From contig CACLGJ010000001.1 of the NCBI GenBank assembly GCA_902606445.1, positions 72,001 to 111,551 of the forward strand: DNA of 39,551 bases. The letters are read 5' to 3'. The notes under the pieces are model-generated. The model saw only the letters and a list, made by a program, of their open reading frames with translations, made no database searches and had not been told where the DNA came from. Source of the stretch: an uncultured Pelagibacteraceae bacterium. GTDB taxonomy: Bacteria; Pseudomonadota; Alphaproteobacteria; Pelagibacterales; Pelagibacteraceae. Made by a program: the position numbers and the translations under genes. This document shows positions 32,692 to 39,551 of the stretch, piece by piece (the first letter of the stretch is position 1; each line of letters starts with the position of its first letter).

Positions 32692-34140
32692 CTAAGCATC
32701 AGAATATTTTTGCTCTAAATTCATGACATAATCATTAATTCCATCAAGAAATTTAAGTTTTTCGTCTACTGTTTTAAATGAAAACATTTTATCATCATTT
32801 TCTCTAATTTCATCACACTCTGAATAAAAAGCTGAAACTGTCCACCATTTCTCTTTATTCGTACTAAGTATTCTGGATGCAATTCTTCTTTTTATTTTTG
32901 TATGAATTTCTTTTGGTAAAATTTCTGGAGCTTCATTATACATAAGACTATGGCCAAAGGTTATCAATCTGTCATCTTTAAACTTATCTAGTAAAGCTAA
33001 TCGCTCTTTCCATTCTGAGGCATGAAATTTTTCAAATAATGGAACATCTTTATTAAATGTATCAAAACCTCCAGAATAAATAGTCTCCTCCGGTTCAGCA
33101 TCTTCTTGTGATGCTGTTTCCATTTTTTCTTCTGCCGCTTCTTTTAAAATATTACATATATCTTGAGAAAACTTTTCATTTGATCTCATTAATTCTGCTC
33201 TTTTGTTTAGTAAATTAATTCCAATTTTTTTGTACGGATCTACTTTCAAACCTAGACTTTTATCTAAAATTATAGGAGCTTTATTTGATTTAATTGTTTT
33301 ATAAAAACGAGGAGATTTTTTCATTTCCTTTTTTAAATCTTGATAATTTAGTTTTTGAAGTTCTTCAATATTTGCGGATAAATTTACCACTTGCCCCCAT
33401 TTATAAACTGGGTGCATGCATGAACTTGGGTGTAGAGGAGCAACTAAAAATAAATAGTTTTTACCAAAGAAGTTTTCATTAATTGTAAACATTTTTTCTT
33501 GTTTAATTAAATTTTCAACTACAACTTTACTTTTGGTTTTTAAATATTCATGCCACAAATCTGGTTGCTTATTCTTTAATAAACCCAGAACCTTTACAGT
33601 TAACTCAGTGTCGAAAAGAGCTCCGTGGGCCCCTGAGGAATCGAAGCCATTAAGTCTTGCTAGCGATTCTAATTTCATAGATTTATTTCCTTTAGGATTA
33701 AGCTCAGTTTTCAAAACATTTTCATCAATTGCAAACGCTGCTTTGATCATGTTTAATGCATCATGCCTTGAATTACCTTCTGTATTAATCAAATATGGTT
33801 TTCTTAATGATTTAAAAAACTCTCGCCTAAGAATTTCATCATCGAACCCGACCGAACTAAATCCCATAAAAGTTGCTGGTGACCATTCACGGAATTTTTT
33901 TTCTACTTGAGCAATCATTTGATAATGGCTCAAGTTACCTTTTGTAATCAAATCAACATTTGATTTATTGATACATAAAGCAGTTGCAGATGGAACTCGA
34001 TCTTGAGGCATCCTACATCTAGCAGTAAATCTCTCTTTTTCATTGAAATTTTCGTCCAATAGAATTGCTCCAATCTCAATCATAGTAGCCCAATCAAGTT
34101 GTGCTGAGTCTGTCTCAATATCCCAAACTACATAATTCAA
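32692..34140 (-). CDS. Exodeoxyribonuclease I-like (SbcB family) exonuclease
   Basis: Single-strand-specific 3'-5' DNA exonuclease of the DnaQ superfamily. The 482 residues start with the Exo I motif VVWDIETD (D7, E9). They continue with FTARCRMPQDRVPSATAL and TFMGFSSVGFDDEILRREFF (Exo II), and then AHGALFDTELTVKVL (His and Asp of Exo III). The long C-terminal part, with PLHPSSCMHPVYKWGQVVNL and two helical regions, follows the SbcB plan, with length close to the 475 of E. coli ExoI. It overlaps the upstream nuclease by 4 bp, forming a compact unit with it and rmuC. Confidence 0.88.
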   Translation of the reverse strand: MNYVVWDIETDSAQLDWATMIEIGAILLDENFNEKERFTARCRMPQDRVPSATALCINKSNVDLITKGNLSHYQMIAQVEKKFREWSPATFMGFSSVGFDDEILRREFFKSLRKPYLINTEGNSRHDALNMIKAAFAIDENVLKTELNPKGNKSMKLESLARLNGFDSSGAHGALFDTELTVKVLGLLKNKQPDLWHEYLKTKSKVVVENLIKQEKMFTINENFFGKNYLFLVAPLHPSSCMHPVYKWGQVVNLSANIEELQKLNYQDLKKEMKKSPRFYKTIKSNKAPIILDKSLGLKVDPYKKIGINLLNKRAELMRSNEKFSQDICNILKEAAEEKMETASQEDAEPEETIYSGGFDTFNKDVPLFEKFHASEWKERLALLDKFKDDRLITFGHSLMYNEAPEILPKEIHTKIKRRIASRILSTNKEKWWTVSAFYSECDEIRENDDKMFSFKTVDEKLKFLDGINDYVMNLEQKYSDA

Positions 34141-34892
34141 TTTGACATCCGTTGTGAATAAAATTGTTCAACTTTTTCTAAAAATTGATTTTGATAATCT
34201 ATTAATCTTTCACCTTCAACTATAAATCTTTGAAAAATATTATCCTTGGTACATAAAAGGATTGTCGCTTGGGTAATATTTGATCCATGAACTTTATTGT
34301 GGGCTAATGAATATGCTGCGCACTGTAGATAATAATCGTCAATCCACTCATCTTTTTTTGGTCTGTTGCTTTGTTTAAAATCTATGATCGTTTCTTTATT
34401 TTCGTAAATACCAATACAATCTGCAGCGCCTGCATATTTTCCCGGGTAATATAAAGTTGCTTCACATCCCCAAATTTCACTTAATTTATCTCTTAATCCT
34501 TTTTCTATAATTTGATCTGCCATCATTTTTTCACGAGTGTTGTCTCCAAGTAAATCCATATTTAATTTTCCAAGCAAAAATTTTTCTAAATAATCGTGCA
34601 TAGAACTTCCACGATTTGTTGCTTCTCTTGAAATAATTTCAGCTTGTTTATGGCCAACTCTGTTTTTCCATTCAGCTAGTTTTGCTTTTTTTTCTTCAGA
34701 CTCAGTTGCTTTTAAAATTGTTGTAACAGATGGAAGATTTTCATCATTAACTGAATATTGTCTTGAACCTTGTACGATTGATCTTGTAGATTTAGGATAA
34801 ATAAATTTATTATTCCATTGCATGTGATTTCTTATAATCGGTATTTTTGGAAAAAAGAAATTAATTTTTGAGCTGTTTATTTCTTTCAACAA
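34137..34892 (-). CDS. PD-(D/E)XK exonuclease, MGME1/phage-exonuclease-like
   Basis: Probable DNA exonuclease of the PD-(D/E)XK fold. The 251 residues show LPSVTTILKAT near the N-terminus, an E-T-RG-like helix (REATNRGSSMHDYLE), the active-site core E144, D158 (KYAGAADCIG) and DFK at 171-173 (TIIDFKQS), and the helix DDYYLQCAAYSLA. This arrangement resembles mitochondrial MGME1 and related phage exonucleases. The first ATG (34892) overlaps rmuC by 32 bases; an alternative ATG at 34823 (residue 24) would leave a 37-base gap instead. Function in repair with ExoI and RmuC is inferred from the neighbours. Confidence 0.8.
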   Translation of the reverse strand: MLKEINSSKINFFFPKIPIIRNHMQWNNKFIYPKSTRSIVQGSRQYSVNDENLPSVTTILKATESEEKKAKLAEWKNRVGHKQAEIISREATNRGSSMHDYLEKFLLGKLNMDLLGDNTREKMMADQIIEKGLRDKLSEIWGCEATLYYPGKYAGAADCIGIYENKETIIDFKQSNRPKKDEWIDDYYLQCAAYSLAHNKVHGSNITQATILLCTKDNIFQRFIVEGERLIDYQNQFLEKVEQFYSQRMSN

Positions 34893-35952
34893 ATTTTTCT
34901 ACATTTTCTGTTTGAACAGCTTTCTCAACCTGCTCGGGATCTTTTATATTTTCTAAAGTTCTGCTTATTGATCTTGCATCAGTACCAAACTTATCTACCA
35001 CACTCATAGCTTCCTCTAATTTTTTTCTAAGTGTAATTATATTATCAAAATGTTTTCCAAATCTTGTAGTGATGGTTTTAAGATGATTGTATATTTCTGT
35101 AGCTCCTTTTTGTACTTTCAATGATTGAAAGCCCATATGTAAAGATTGTAAGTAGGCAGAAAGAGTATTAGGGCCACAAATTACAATTTTATATTTTTTC
35201 ATTAATTCTTGAGTTAATAATTCTTTAGTACTTGGATCTTGATATTCAGTTAATTCTTTATAAAGACTTTCTGTTGGCGCATACACTATTGCAAAATCAG
35301 TCGTTTTAGGTGGAACAATATATTTTTCCATAACACTTTTTGCCTTAGCCTTAAATGCACTTGCTAATTTTGTTCTAGCATCAGCAACGGCCTTTTTATC
35401 ATCTGCATCATAAGCATCTGTGATTGCTTTGAATTTTTCCACTGGAAAATGACTATCTACTGGAACCAAAACATCTCCTTGTAGCTTGATTGCAAATTCT
35501 ACATTCTCGCTGGTATCTTCTTTCATTTTAACATTGGTCTGAAATTGTGATACAGGTAATAAGTCTTTGATAAGCGAATCTAAAGAAAACTCTGCAAGAG
35601 TCCCATACTTTTTAACCCCTGCTAAAATTTTAGTAATACCCTCTTGACTTTGATTTAATAATTGTACTTGTTGGTTAAAATTACCAACCTTCTCATCAAC
35701 TTTGGTTAGGGCCTCTGTCATATCCTTTGTTACTCCAGTAGATAAGGCATTGAATGAAGTAGACATTGAACCCAGTGAATTATTAATTGTTGTATTTAAA
35801 GTATCTTTTAAATTTGAAATTTCAAATTTTAAATTAGCTATTTCTTCAGCTTCTTTATTTTCATCTTTAGGCTTAGATTTTAGATTTAGATAAAGAATAG
35901 CCGTAACAGCTCCTAATAATACAACTAAAATTACTAAAAATATGACTTCCAT
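34861..35952 (-). CDS. rmuC: DNA recombination protein RmuC homolog
   Basis: Membrane-attached, coiled-coil protein with a predicted nuclease-like core; RmuC loss affects inversion between short repeats in E. coli. The 363 residues open with one transmembrane helix (about 3-26), a Lys/Glu coiled coil (30-55) and another helical region to about 100. The RmuC domain follows: VLVPVDSHFPVEKF, PPKTTDFAIVYAPTESLY, IVICGPNTLSAYLQSLHMGFQSL and HFDNI. The start codon is fixed by the membrane helix. It lies 145 bases after hisG on the same strand. Confidence 0.93.
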   Translation of the reverse strand: MEVIFLVILVVLLGAVTAILYLNLKSKPKDENKEAEEIANLKFEISNLKDTLNTTINNSLGSMSTSFNALSTGVTKDMTEALTKVDEKVGNFNQQVQLLNQSQEGITKILAGVKKYGTLAEFSLDSLIKDLLPVSQFQTNVKMKEDTSENVEFAIKLQGDVLVPVDSHFPVEKFKAITDAYDADDKKAVADARTKLASAFKAKAKSVMEKYIVPPKTTDFAIVYAPTESLYKELTEYQDPSTKELLTQELMKKYKIVICGPNTLSAYLQSLHMGFQSLKVQKGATEIYNHLKTITTRFGKHFDNIITLRKKLEEAMSVVDKFGTDARSISRTLENIKDPEQVEKAVQTENVEKFVERNKQLKN

Positions 35953-36115
35953 GAATCAGTTTATATCATATATAAAATGTGCAATGGAATTATTATTAAT
36001 ATTTAAAATAATTATAGGCCTTGGAATATTAGTTGGCCTTTATGCGGTCCTTAGAAACCTAGATATTATTAAAATTATCCTTATTTATTGGAAAGATTTA
36101 ATTCTTAGAAAGTAA
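35951..36115 (+). CDS. Putative 54-residue membrane protein
   Basis: A small plus-strand ORF that exactly fills the gap between rmuC and hisG. It begins at an ATG sharing CATG with the rmuC start on the other strand and ends 18 bases inside the hisG 3' end. The product would be a basic, single-pass membrane peptide, with a hydrophobic stretch at about residues 12-35 (ELLLIFKIIIGLGILVGLY) and an aromatic/Lys tail. The DNA is less AT-rich than nearby spacers (GGCCTTGGAATATTAG, TATGCGGTCCTTAG). No homolog is recognised, and no promoter or ribosome site is evident; its leader would lie inside rmuC. It may be a chance ORF. Confidence 0.4.
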   Translation: MNQFISYIKCAMELLLIFKIIIGLGILVGLYAVLRNLDIIKIILIYWKDLILRK

Positions 36116-36790
36116 TTTAGTTAAACTTTTCAAAGCTTTTTTTTTAGCAGATGATCTAGCAACCATCATACAGGCTTCTGATTTTAATATTTCTCCATCT
36201 TTCAATATTCTTAAGTTATTAGCTTTTAAAGTTTCTCCAGTTGAAGTTATATCTGTAATAATCTCACTAGATTCTGTGAAAGGATAAGCTTCTGTTGCAC
36301 CCAAGCTACTTACTAACTTAAATTGAGTTACTCCTTTAGAAAACAAAAATTCTCTTGTTAAATTTGGATATTTTGTTGCCACTCTTAATCTTTTCTTTTT
36401 TTTATCTTTAAATTCAAATGCAATTTCCTCTAAATCAGCTATTGTTTGTACATCAATCCATTCATCAGGAATAGCAACAACTAATTTTGCTTTACCAAAA
36501 TTATATTTTTTAGTGACACTAATTTTATTTTGAATATTGATCTCACTTTCTTTAAATAAATCAAATCCAGAAAATCCAAAATCCAATGACCCTTCTCCTA
36601 ATCTTTGAATAATTTCTCGTGCATGCAAATAAATAATCTTGATATTCTTTTTACCTTTAATAAATGCAAGCAAATCTCGCTCCCCTCTCTCAGAGGCAAG
36701 TACTAATTTATTTTTTTTAAAGATATTTAAAACATCTTTTCTAAGTCTGCCTTTGCTAGGAATTCCAATATTTATAATATCGTTAATCAT
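36098..36790 (-). CDS. hisG: ATP phosphoribosyltransferase catalytic subunit, short form
   Basis: First enzyme of histidine synthesis, joining ATP and PRPP. At 230 residues it is the short HisG(S) form, which lacks the regulatory domain and needs HisZ. Typical segments are INIGIPSKGRLRKDVLNIF, LGEGSLDFGFSGFDLF, RVATKYPNLTREFLFSKG and the PRPP loop EIITDITSTGETLKAN. It overlaps hisZ by 4 bases. Last gene of hisS-hisZ-hisG. Confidence 0.96.
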   Translation of the reverse strand: MINDIINIGIPSKGRLRKDVLNIFKKNKLVLASERGERDLLAFIKGKKNIKIIYLHAREIIQRLGEGSLDFGFSGFDLFKESEINIQNKISVTKKYNFGKAKLVVAIPDEWIDVQTIADLEEIAFEFKDKKKKRLRVATKYPNLTREFLFSKGVTQFKLVSSLGATEAYPFTESSEIITDITSTGETLKANNLRILKDGEILKSEACMMVARSSAKKKALKSLTKLLSKN

Positions 36791-37833
36791 AAATTTAATG
36801 CAGCCCCAACTGCTGGAACTTCTTTTTTAAATCCAAGATCAGATATCAAGTGATCGTACCTTCCACCATTAATAATATTTTTTAATTTTGAATTTGATTT
36901 GATATCAATTCTAAAAACCATTCCTGTGTAATACTCAAGCTGTCTTCCAAATGAGGCAGAAAAAATAACATTTAGTTTTGAAATTTTATTTTGTGATAAT
37001 GGAAAATATCTTTGGTCTACTATAAGATTAATTTTATGTTTTCTAAAAAATTTATTTAATTCACTGGCTGTTTTATTAATCGGACATTTTATTTTTAAAA
37101 ATTCTTTAATTATTTTTGAAATGTTTCTGCCCTTATTTGTTCTTCTTGGGTCTTTAATCTTATGATCAAATCTTTTTAAGATTTCATTAATTGATCTTCC
37201 TGCAACAACTTTAGACTGGTCATCTTTTAACATTTTTAGGTAACGTCTTTTATCAACTTCAACAATAGTTGGATCAACATCAGAATTGGTTTCTAATCTT
37301 TTTAAAAGGTCATTAAAATAATCCTCTCTCCAAAAGTGTCTTGATAACCTTAATTTCCATCTTTTTGGAATATCTAATTTAGAAATAAGAAGATTAAAGA
37401 TTTCAATATTTCCAATTGTTAAAGTGCCCTTAGTATATTTTAGATTTTGTAAAGATTTGAGAGAAGTATTAATTATTTCTTTATCATCATTTTTTTCACT
37501 TTTGGAACCAATTATCTCAAATCCAATTTGGTTTCTAATAATAGAGTCTTTTTTATTTTGTGATTTTCTATAAGCTTGACCAATATAAAATATTTTTTCT
37601 TTACCTTTTAGATTGTTCTCTAAATACCTTAGACACGATACAATCGTTAAATCTGGTCTTAAACATAATTCACTGCCATTTTGATCAATAAATGAAAATA
37701 TAAATTTCCTAAAGTTTTCGCCTGATCTTTGAACAATGTGATTAGCTTCTATTACTGAAGGTAAATTAATAAACTTAAATCCTTTTGACTTTACTGATTT
37801 AAGGATATTTTCAGATAAGTTTTTTGATTTCAT
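36787..37833 (-). CDS. hisZ: ATP phosphoribosyltransferase regulatory subunit HisZ
   Basis: Paralog of histidyl-tRNA synthetase that lacks aminoacylation activity and forms a complex with short HisG to give histidine-sensitive ATP phosphoribosyltransferase. The 348 residues keep class II motifs in degraded form: CLRPDLTIVSCLRYLE, IFYIGQAYRKSQNKKDS (motif 2-like), FSASFGRQLEYYTGMVF and GGRYDHLISDLG near the C-terminus. The anticodon-binding domain is missing. It overlaps hisS by 23 bases and hisG by 4, so all three are translated from one mRNA. Confidence 0.94.
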   Translation of the reverse strand: MKSKNLSENILKSVKSKGFKFINLPSVIEANHIVQRSGENFRKFIFSFIDQNGSELCLRPDLTIVSCLRYLENNLKGKEKIFYIGQAYRKSQNKKDSIIRNQIGFEIIGSKSEKNDDKEIINTSLKSLQNLKYTKGTLTIGNIEIFNLLISKLDIPKRWKLRLSRHFWREDYFNDLLKRLETNSDVDPTIVEVDKRRYLKMLKDDQSKVVAGRSINEILKRFDHKIKDPRRTNKGRNISKIIKEFLKIKCPINKTASELNKFFRKHKINLIVDQRYFPLSQNKISKLNVIFSASFGRQLEYYTGMVFRIDIKSNSKLKNIINGGRYDHLISDLGFKKEVPAVGAALNL

Positions 37834-39205
37834 TAACTAAATTTTCTTTTGGAATAGTTTGATTGTTTTCACCTTTAACGCCTTTAAGGTTTTTTATTGT
37901 AACAGTATTTTCATTAAATTCATTTTCACCACAAATTATTGCAAGATCAAGTTTACGTTTATTTGCGTAAGTAAGTTGTTTTCCTAAATTCTTTTTTGTA
38001 TCTAAAAATATCTCAGCATTGATATTGTTGGCTTTTAATTGTTCTAAAATTTCATAGTAATTTTTCAAATATTTTTCATCCATAATACAAACTATAACTG
38101 GCTTTAGTTCTTTAATTTTTATTTGATCTAGCTGCATTAATGCAAACAATAATCGATCAACTCCAAATGAAATTCCTGTACCTGGTATATCTACACCCTT
38201 AAATCTTGAGATAAGTTTTGCATAAGCTCCTCCTGAGCAAATACTACCTATATCAATTACTTTTTTTTTATCATTTTTTACTTCAAAATTTAAATTTGTC
38301 TCAACAATAAAACCATCATAATAAGCAAGACCTCTTACGATTGTAAAATTTGTTATAACTTGATCTTTATATTTTCCAAATCCAAGTATTTGAAAGACAT
38401 CCTCTATTTCTTTTATTCCCTCTTGAGAAAGTGGATTGGTTAATTTATTTTTTAATTCTTTTAAATCTTTTACTTTTAGAAAATCTAAAATTCTTTCCGC
38501 TTGGATGTCATTTAAATCTGCACCTTTTGTGATTGCGCCTGAACTATCTTTTCTCTCTTTTTTGAGTAAAGCCTCGACCCCTGATAAACCAAATCCAGGT
38601 TTATCTAATTTATCAATTGCTCTAATTACTTTTGTTTGTTTTTCAGGGGAAATATTTAACTCATCAATCAACCCTTGAACAATTTTTCTATTACTTATAT
38701 TAATGGTAAACTGATCTTTTTTTAGACCACATTCCAATAAAGTTGTTGTAATTAAATTACAAAGTTCGGCATTGGATTGTGCGGGATTTGTATTACCAAT
38801 TATATCAAAGTCAGCTTGAAGAAATTCTCTATACCTTCCATTGCCTGGCTTCTCATTTCTAAAAACATTTTGAATAGCATATCTTTTATAAATTGGTGGA
38901 AGCTCCTGGTTATTTAGAGCAACAAATCTTGCAAGAGGGCTGGATAAATCATATCTTAAAGTAATATTTTTATCTCCGTCCTTGAAAGAAAATACGTTAG
39001 ACATAGGATTGGTATCATCTTCTGCTAAAAAAGATCCTATGTTTTCACTTACTTCAAAGGATGGAGTTTCTAATGCCTCAGCTCCAAACCTAATAAAATT
39101 TTTTTCAATCACTTTTAAAAGTTGTTTTTTTAGAACTAACTTTTTTCCCCAACGATCTTCAAACCCAGATGGTATGGATGGATTGAGTTTGTTTTCTTTA
39201 TTCAT
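37811..39205 (-). CDS. hisS: Histidyl-tRNA synthetase, alphaproteobacterial divergent type
   Basis: Class II synthetase charging tRNA-His. The 464 residues show motif 2 as RNEKPGNGRYREFLQADFDI and motif 3 GTGISFGVDRLLF. LRYDLSSPLARFV and IGSICSGGAYAKLISRF form the His-binding pocket region, and a C-terminal anticodon domain follows. Motif 2 has PGNG where E. coli has PQKG, the form found in Alphaproteobacteria whose tRNA-His lacks G-1 and has A73. An in-frame ATG at 39253 is rejected because it runs through the tRNA-like element and adds a non-family N-terminus; MNKENKLNPSIPSGFEDRWG from 39205 fits the family. First gene of hisS-hisZ-hisG. Confidence 0.95.
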   Translation of the reverse strand: MNKENKLNPSIPSGFEDRWGKKLVLKKQLLKVIEKNFIRFGAEALETPSFEVSENIGSFLAEDDTNPMSNVFSFKDGDKNITLRYDLSSPLARFVALNNQELPPIYKRYAIQNVFRNEKPGNGRYREFLQADFDIIGNTNPAQSNAELCNLITTTLLECGLKKDQFTINISNRKIVQGLIDELNISPEKQTKVIRAIDKLDKPGFGLSGVEALLKKERKDSSGAITKGADLNDIQAERILDFLKVKDLKELKNKLTNPLSQEGIKEIEDVFQILGFGKYKDQVITNFTIVRGLAYYDGFIVETNLNFEVKNDKKKVIDIGSICSGGAYAKLISRFKGVDIPGTGISFGVDRLLFALMQLDQIKIKELKPVIVCIMDEKYLKNYYEILEQLKANNINAEIFLDTKKNLGKQLTYANKRKLDLAIICGENEFNENTVTIKNLKGVKGENNQTIPKENLVNEIKKLI

Positions 39206-39209
39206 TTTT

Positions 39210-39283
39210 TGGTACCTTGGGTAGGTTACGCTCCTACGACTTCGGATCCACAAACCGACGTGATGCTATTTCACCACCAAGGC
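39210..39283 (-). tRNA. tRNA-His(GUG)-like cloverleaf in the hisS leader
   Basis: The minus strand folds into a 74-base cloverleaf. It has a 7-bp acceptor stem (GCCTTGG/CCAAGGT, with G1-U72), A73 and an encoded CCA. The D stem is GTGA/TCAC, the anticodon arm TCGGT/TCCGA has loop TTGTGGA (anticodon GUG, with U33), and the T stem is GTAGG/CCTAC. There is no G-1, which fits the PGNG-type HisRS encoded next to it. It is odd in lacking G18G19 (D loop AATAGCA), in the T loop AGCGTAA instead of TTCRA, and in a U31-U39 mismatch. Its CCA ends four A's before the hisS ATG. It is either the real tRNA-His or a mimic controlling hisS. Confidence 0.55.
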
Positions 39284-39334
39284 ATATCCTTTTTTAGTTT
39301 TATATTATTTTTAGTGGATTTAAAATTATATTAT

Positions 39335-39362
39335 AAAAATTAATTGCTAGCTTTAGCCAGCA
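39335..39362 (-). terminator. Rho-independent terminator-like hairpin ahead of the tRNA-His-like element
   Basis: On the minus strand TGCTGGC and GCTAGCA pair (7 bp, one G-U) around a TAAA loop (39362-39345), followed by AATTAATTTTT. The loop contains the stop codon of the small ORF upstream. It may end that ORF's transcript or act as an attenuator for hisS-hisZ-hisG. Confidence 0.55.
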
Positions 39363-39454
39363 TGGAAATATCTATGCACACCTCTATTGTTTCCTCGTAG
39401 AGTAGATCTTTGAGTACTTTTACTTATTTTTCTAGTGGTCGCTTTTTCAATCAT
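39353..39454 (-). CDS. Putative 33-residue basic peptide upstream of hisS operon
   Basis: A short ORF, MIEKATTRKISKSTQ..., 33 residues, strongly basic, ending GVHRYFHAG with two histidines in the last seven residues. Its stop codon forms the loop of the terminator hairpin. In-frame TTG codons upstream (39460, 39472) could extend it by 2-6 residues. GC content is higher than in the surrounding spacer and codon endings are A/T-rich like real genes here. A possible promoter (TTGATT, 16 bases, TAAAAG) lies just upstream. It could be a small protein, a leader peptide or part of a structured RNA; no homolog is recognised. Confidence 0.35.
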   Translation of the reverse strand: MIEKATTRKISKSTQRSTLRGNNRGVHRYFHAG

Positions 39455-39494
39455 GGCCAATCTTTTAGACAAAAAAATTATTTAATCAACTCTT

Positions 39495-39537
39495 AAATTT
39501 AAAAGAGCGCTTATCTAAATTAATAGATAAAACGCTC
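39495..39537 (-). terminator. Terminator hairpin for a gene beyond the right edge
   Basis: GAGCG/CGCTC (39505-39509, 39533-39537) and TTATCTA/TAGATAA pair into a 12-bp stem with a small internal loop. On the minus strand TTTTAAATTT follows, so it most likely ends a minus-strand transcript entering from the right. The plus-strand flank has no clear T run. Confidence 0.6.
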
Positions 39538-39551
39538 ATATCAAATTTTAA

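Noticed and set aside
33533-33910. 125-codon open frame on plus strand inside the ExoI-like gene
   Set aside because: Antisense to conserved nuclease motifs; no recognisable domain.
39206-39253. Upstream ATG extending hisS by 16 residues
   Set aside because: The added residues come from reading through the tRNA-like cloverleaf; family alignment starts at 39205.
39210-39290. Reading the cloverleaf as a plus-strand tRNA (anticodon CAC)
   Set aside because: Plus strand has C at position 33, no encoded CCA and a poorer D arm; the minus strand has U33, GUG, A73-CCA and lies before hisS.
1-39551. Mobile element, prophage, CRISPR or defence island
   Set aside because: No transposase, integrase, direct-repeat array or toxin-antitoxin gene was recognised; the nuclease trio near 33-36 kb is embedded among core genes and shows no flanking repeats.

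Overview
The window is AT-rich, densely packed bacterial DNA carrying a core alphaproteobacterial gene set. The gene neighbourhoods are alphaproteobacterial: cytochrome c552 (cycM) diverging from kdsB-pheA, ffs-dnaX-ybaB-recR, gcrA, an NDUFA9-like protein, trpF-trpB-trpA-accD-folC, and hisS-hisZ-hisG. Very low GC, proteins rich in Lys, Asn and Ile, overlapping neighbours, almost no intergenic space and no mobile elements point to a streamlined marine alphaproteobacterium of the SAR11 (Pelagibacterales) type. I infer this from composition and synteny; I could not run a database search.

Layout. 1-9.4 kb: prfA (cut by the window edge), ispG and lysC on minus; ubiG on plus; a DUF1178 protein and argJ on minus; secA on plus; accA on minus. 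9.5-14.4 kb: malate synthase G (glcB) on plus, then recR, ybaB, dnaX and the SRP RNA on minus. 14.4-18.7 kb: pheA and kdsB on minus, a membrane cytochrome c on plus, argF and argD on minus. 18.9-24.7 kb: gcrA, an NDUFA9-like protein (minus), an RNase D-like exonuclease, kdsD-lptC-lptB and aroA. 24.8-32.3 kb: one long plus-strand run of rpsA, ihfB, pyrF, trpF, trpB, trpA, accD and folC. 32.3-39.2 kb, minus: thioredoxin, an ExoI-like nuclease, a PD-(D/E)XK nuclease, RmuC, hisG, hisZ and hisS. The last 350 bases hold a tRNA-His-like cloverleaf touching the hisS start, a small basic ORF, and two terminator-like hairpins.

The genes cover amino-acid synthesis (Asp family, Arg, Phe, Trp, His), isoprenoid precursors, fatty-acid initiation (accA, accD), LPS core supply and export (kdsB, kdsD, lptC, lptB), protein export (secA, SRP RNA), translation (prfA, rpsA, hisS) and DNA processing. 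No phage, transposon, CRISPR or recognisable defence island is present. The points most worth a second look are the tRNA-His-like element in the hisS leader; a TrpB/TrpA pair with altered catalytic and inter-subunit residues; an AccA with a C-terminal membrane anchor; an SRP RNA with a UAAC tetraloop; a palindrome upstream of gcrA; and an apparently leaderless malate synthase mRNA.
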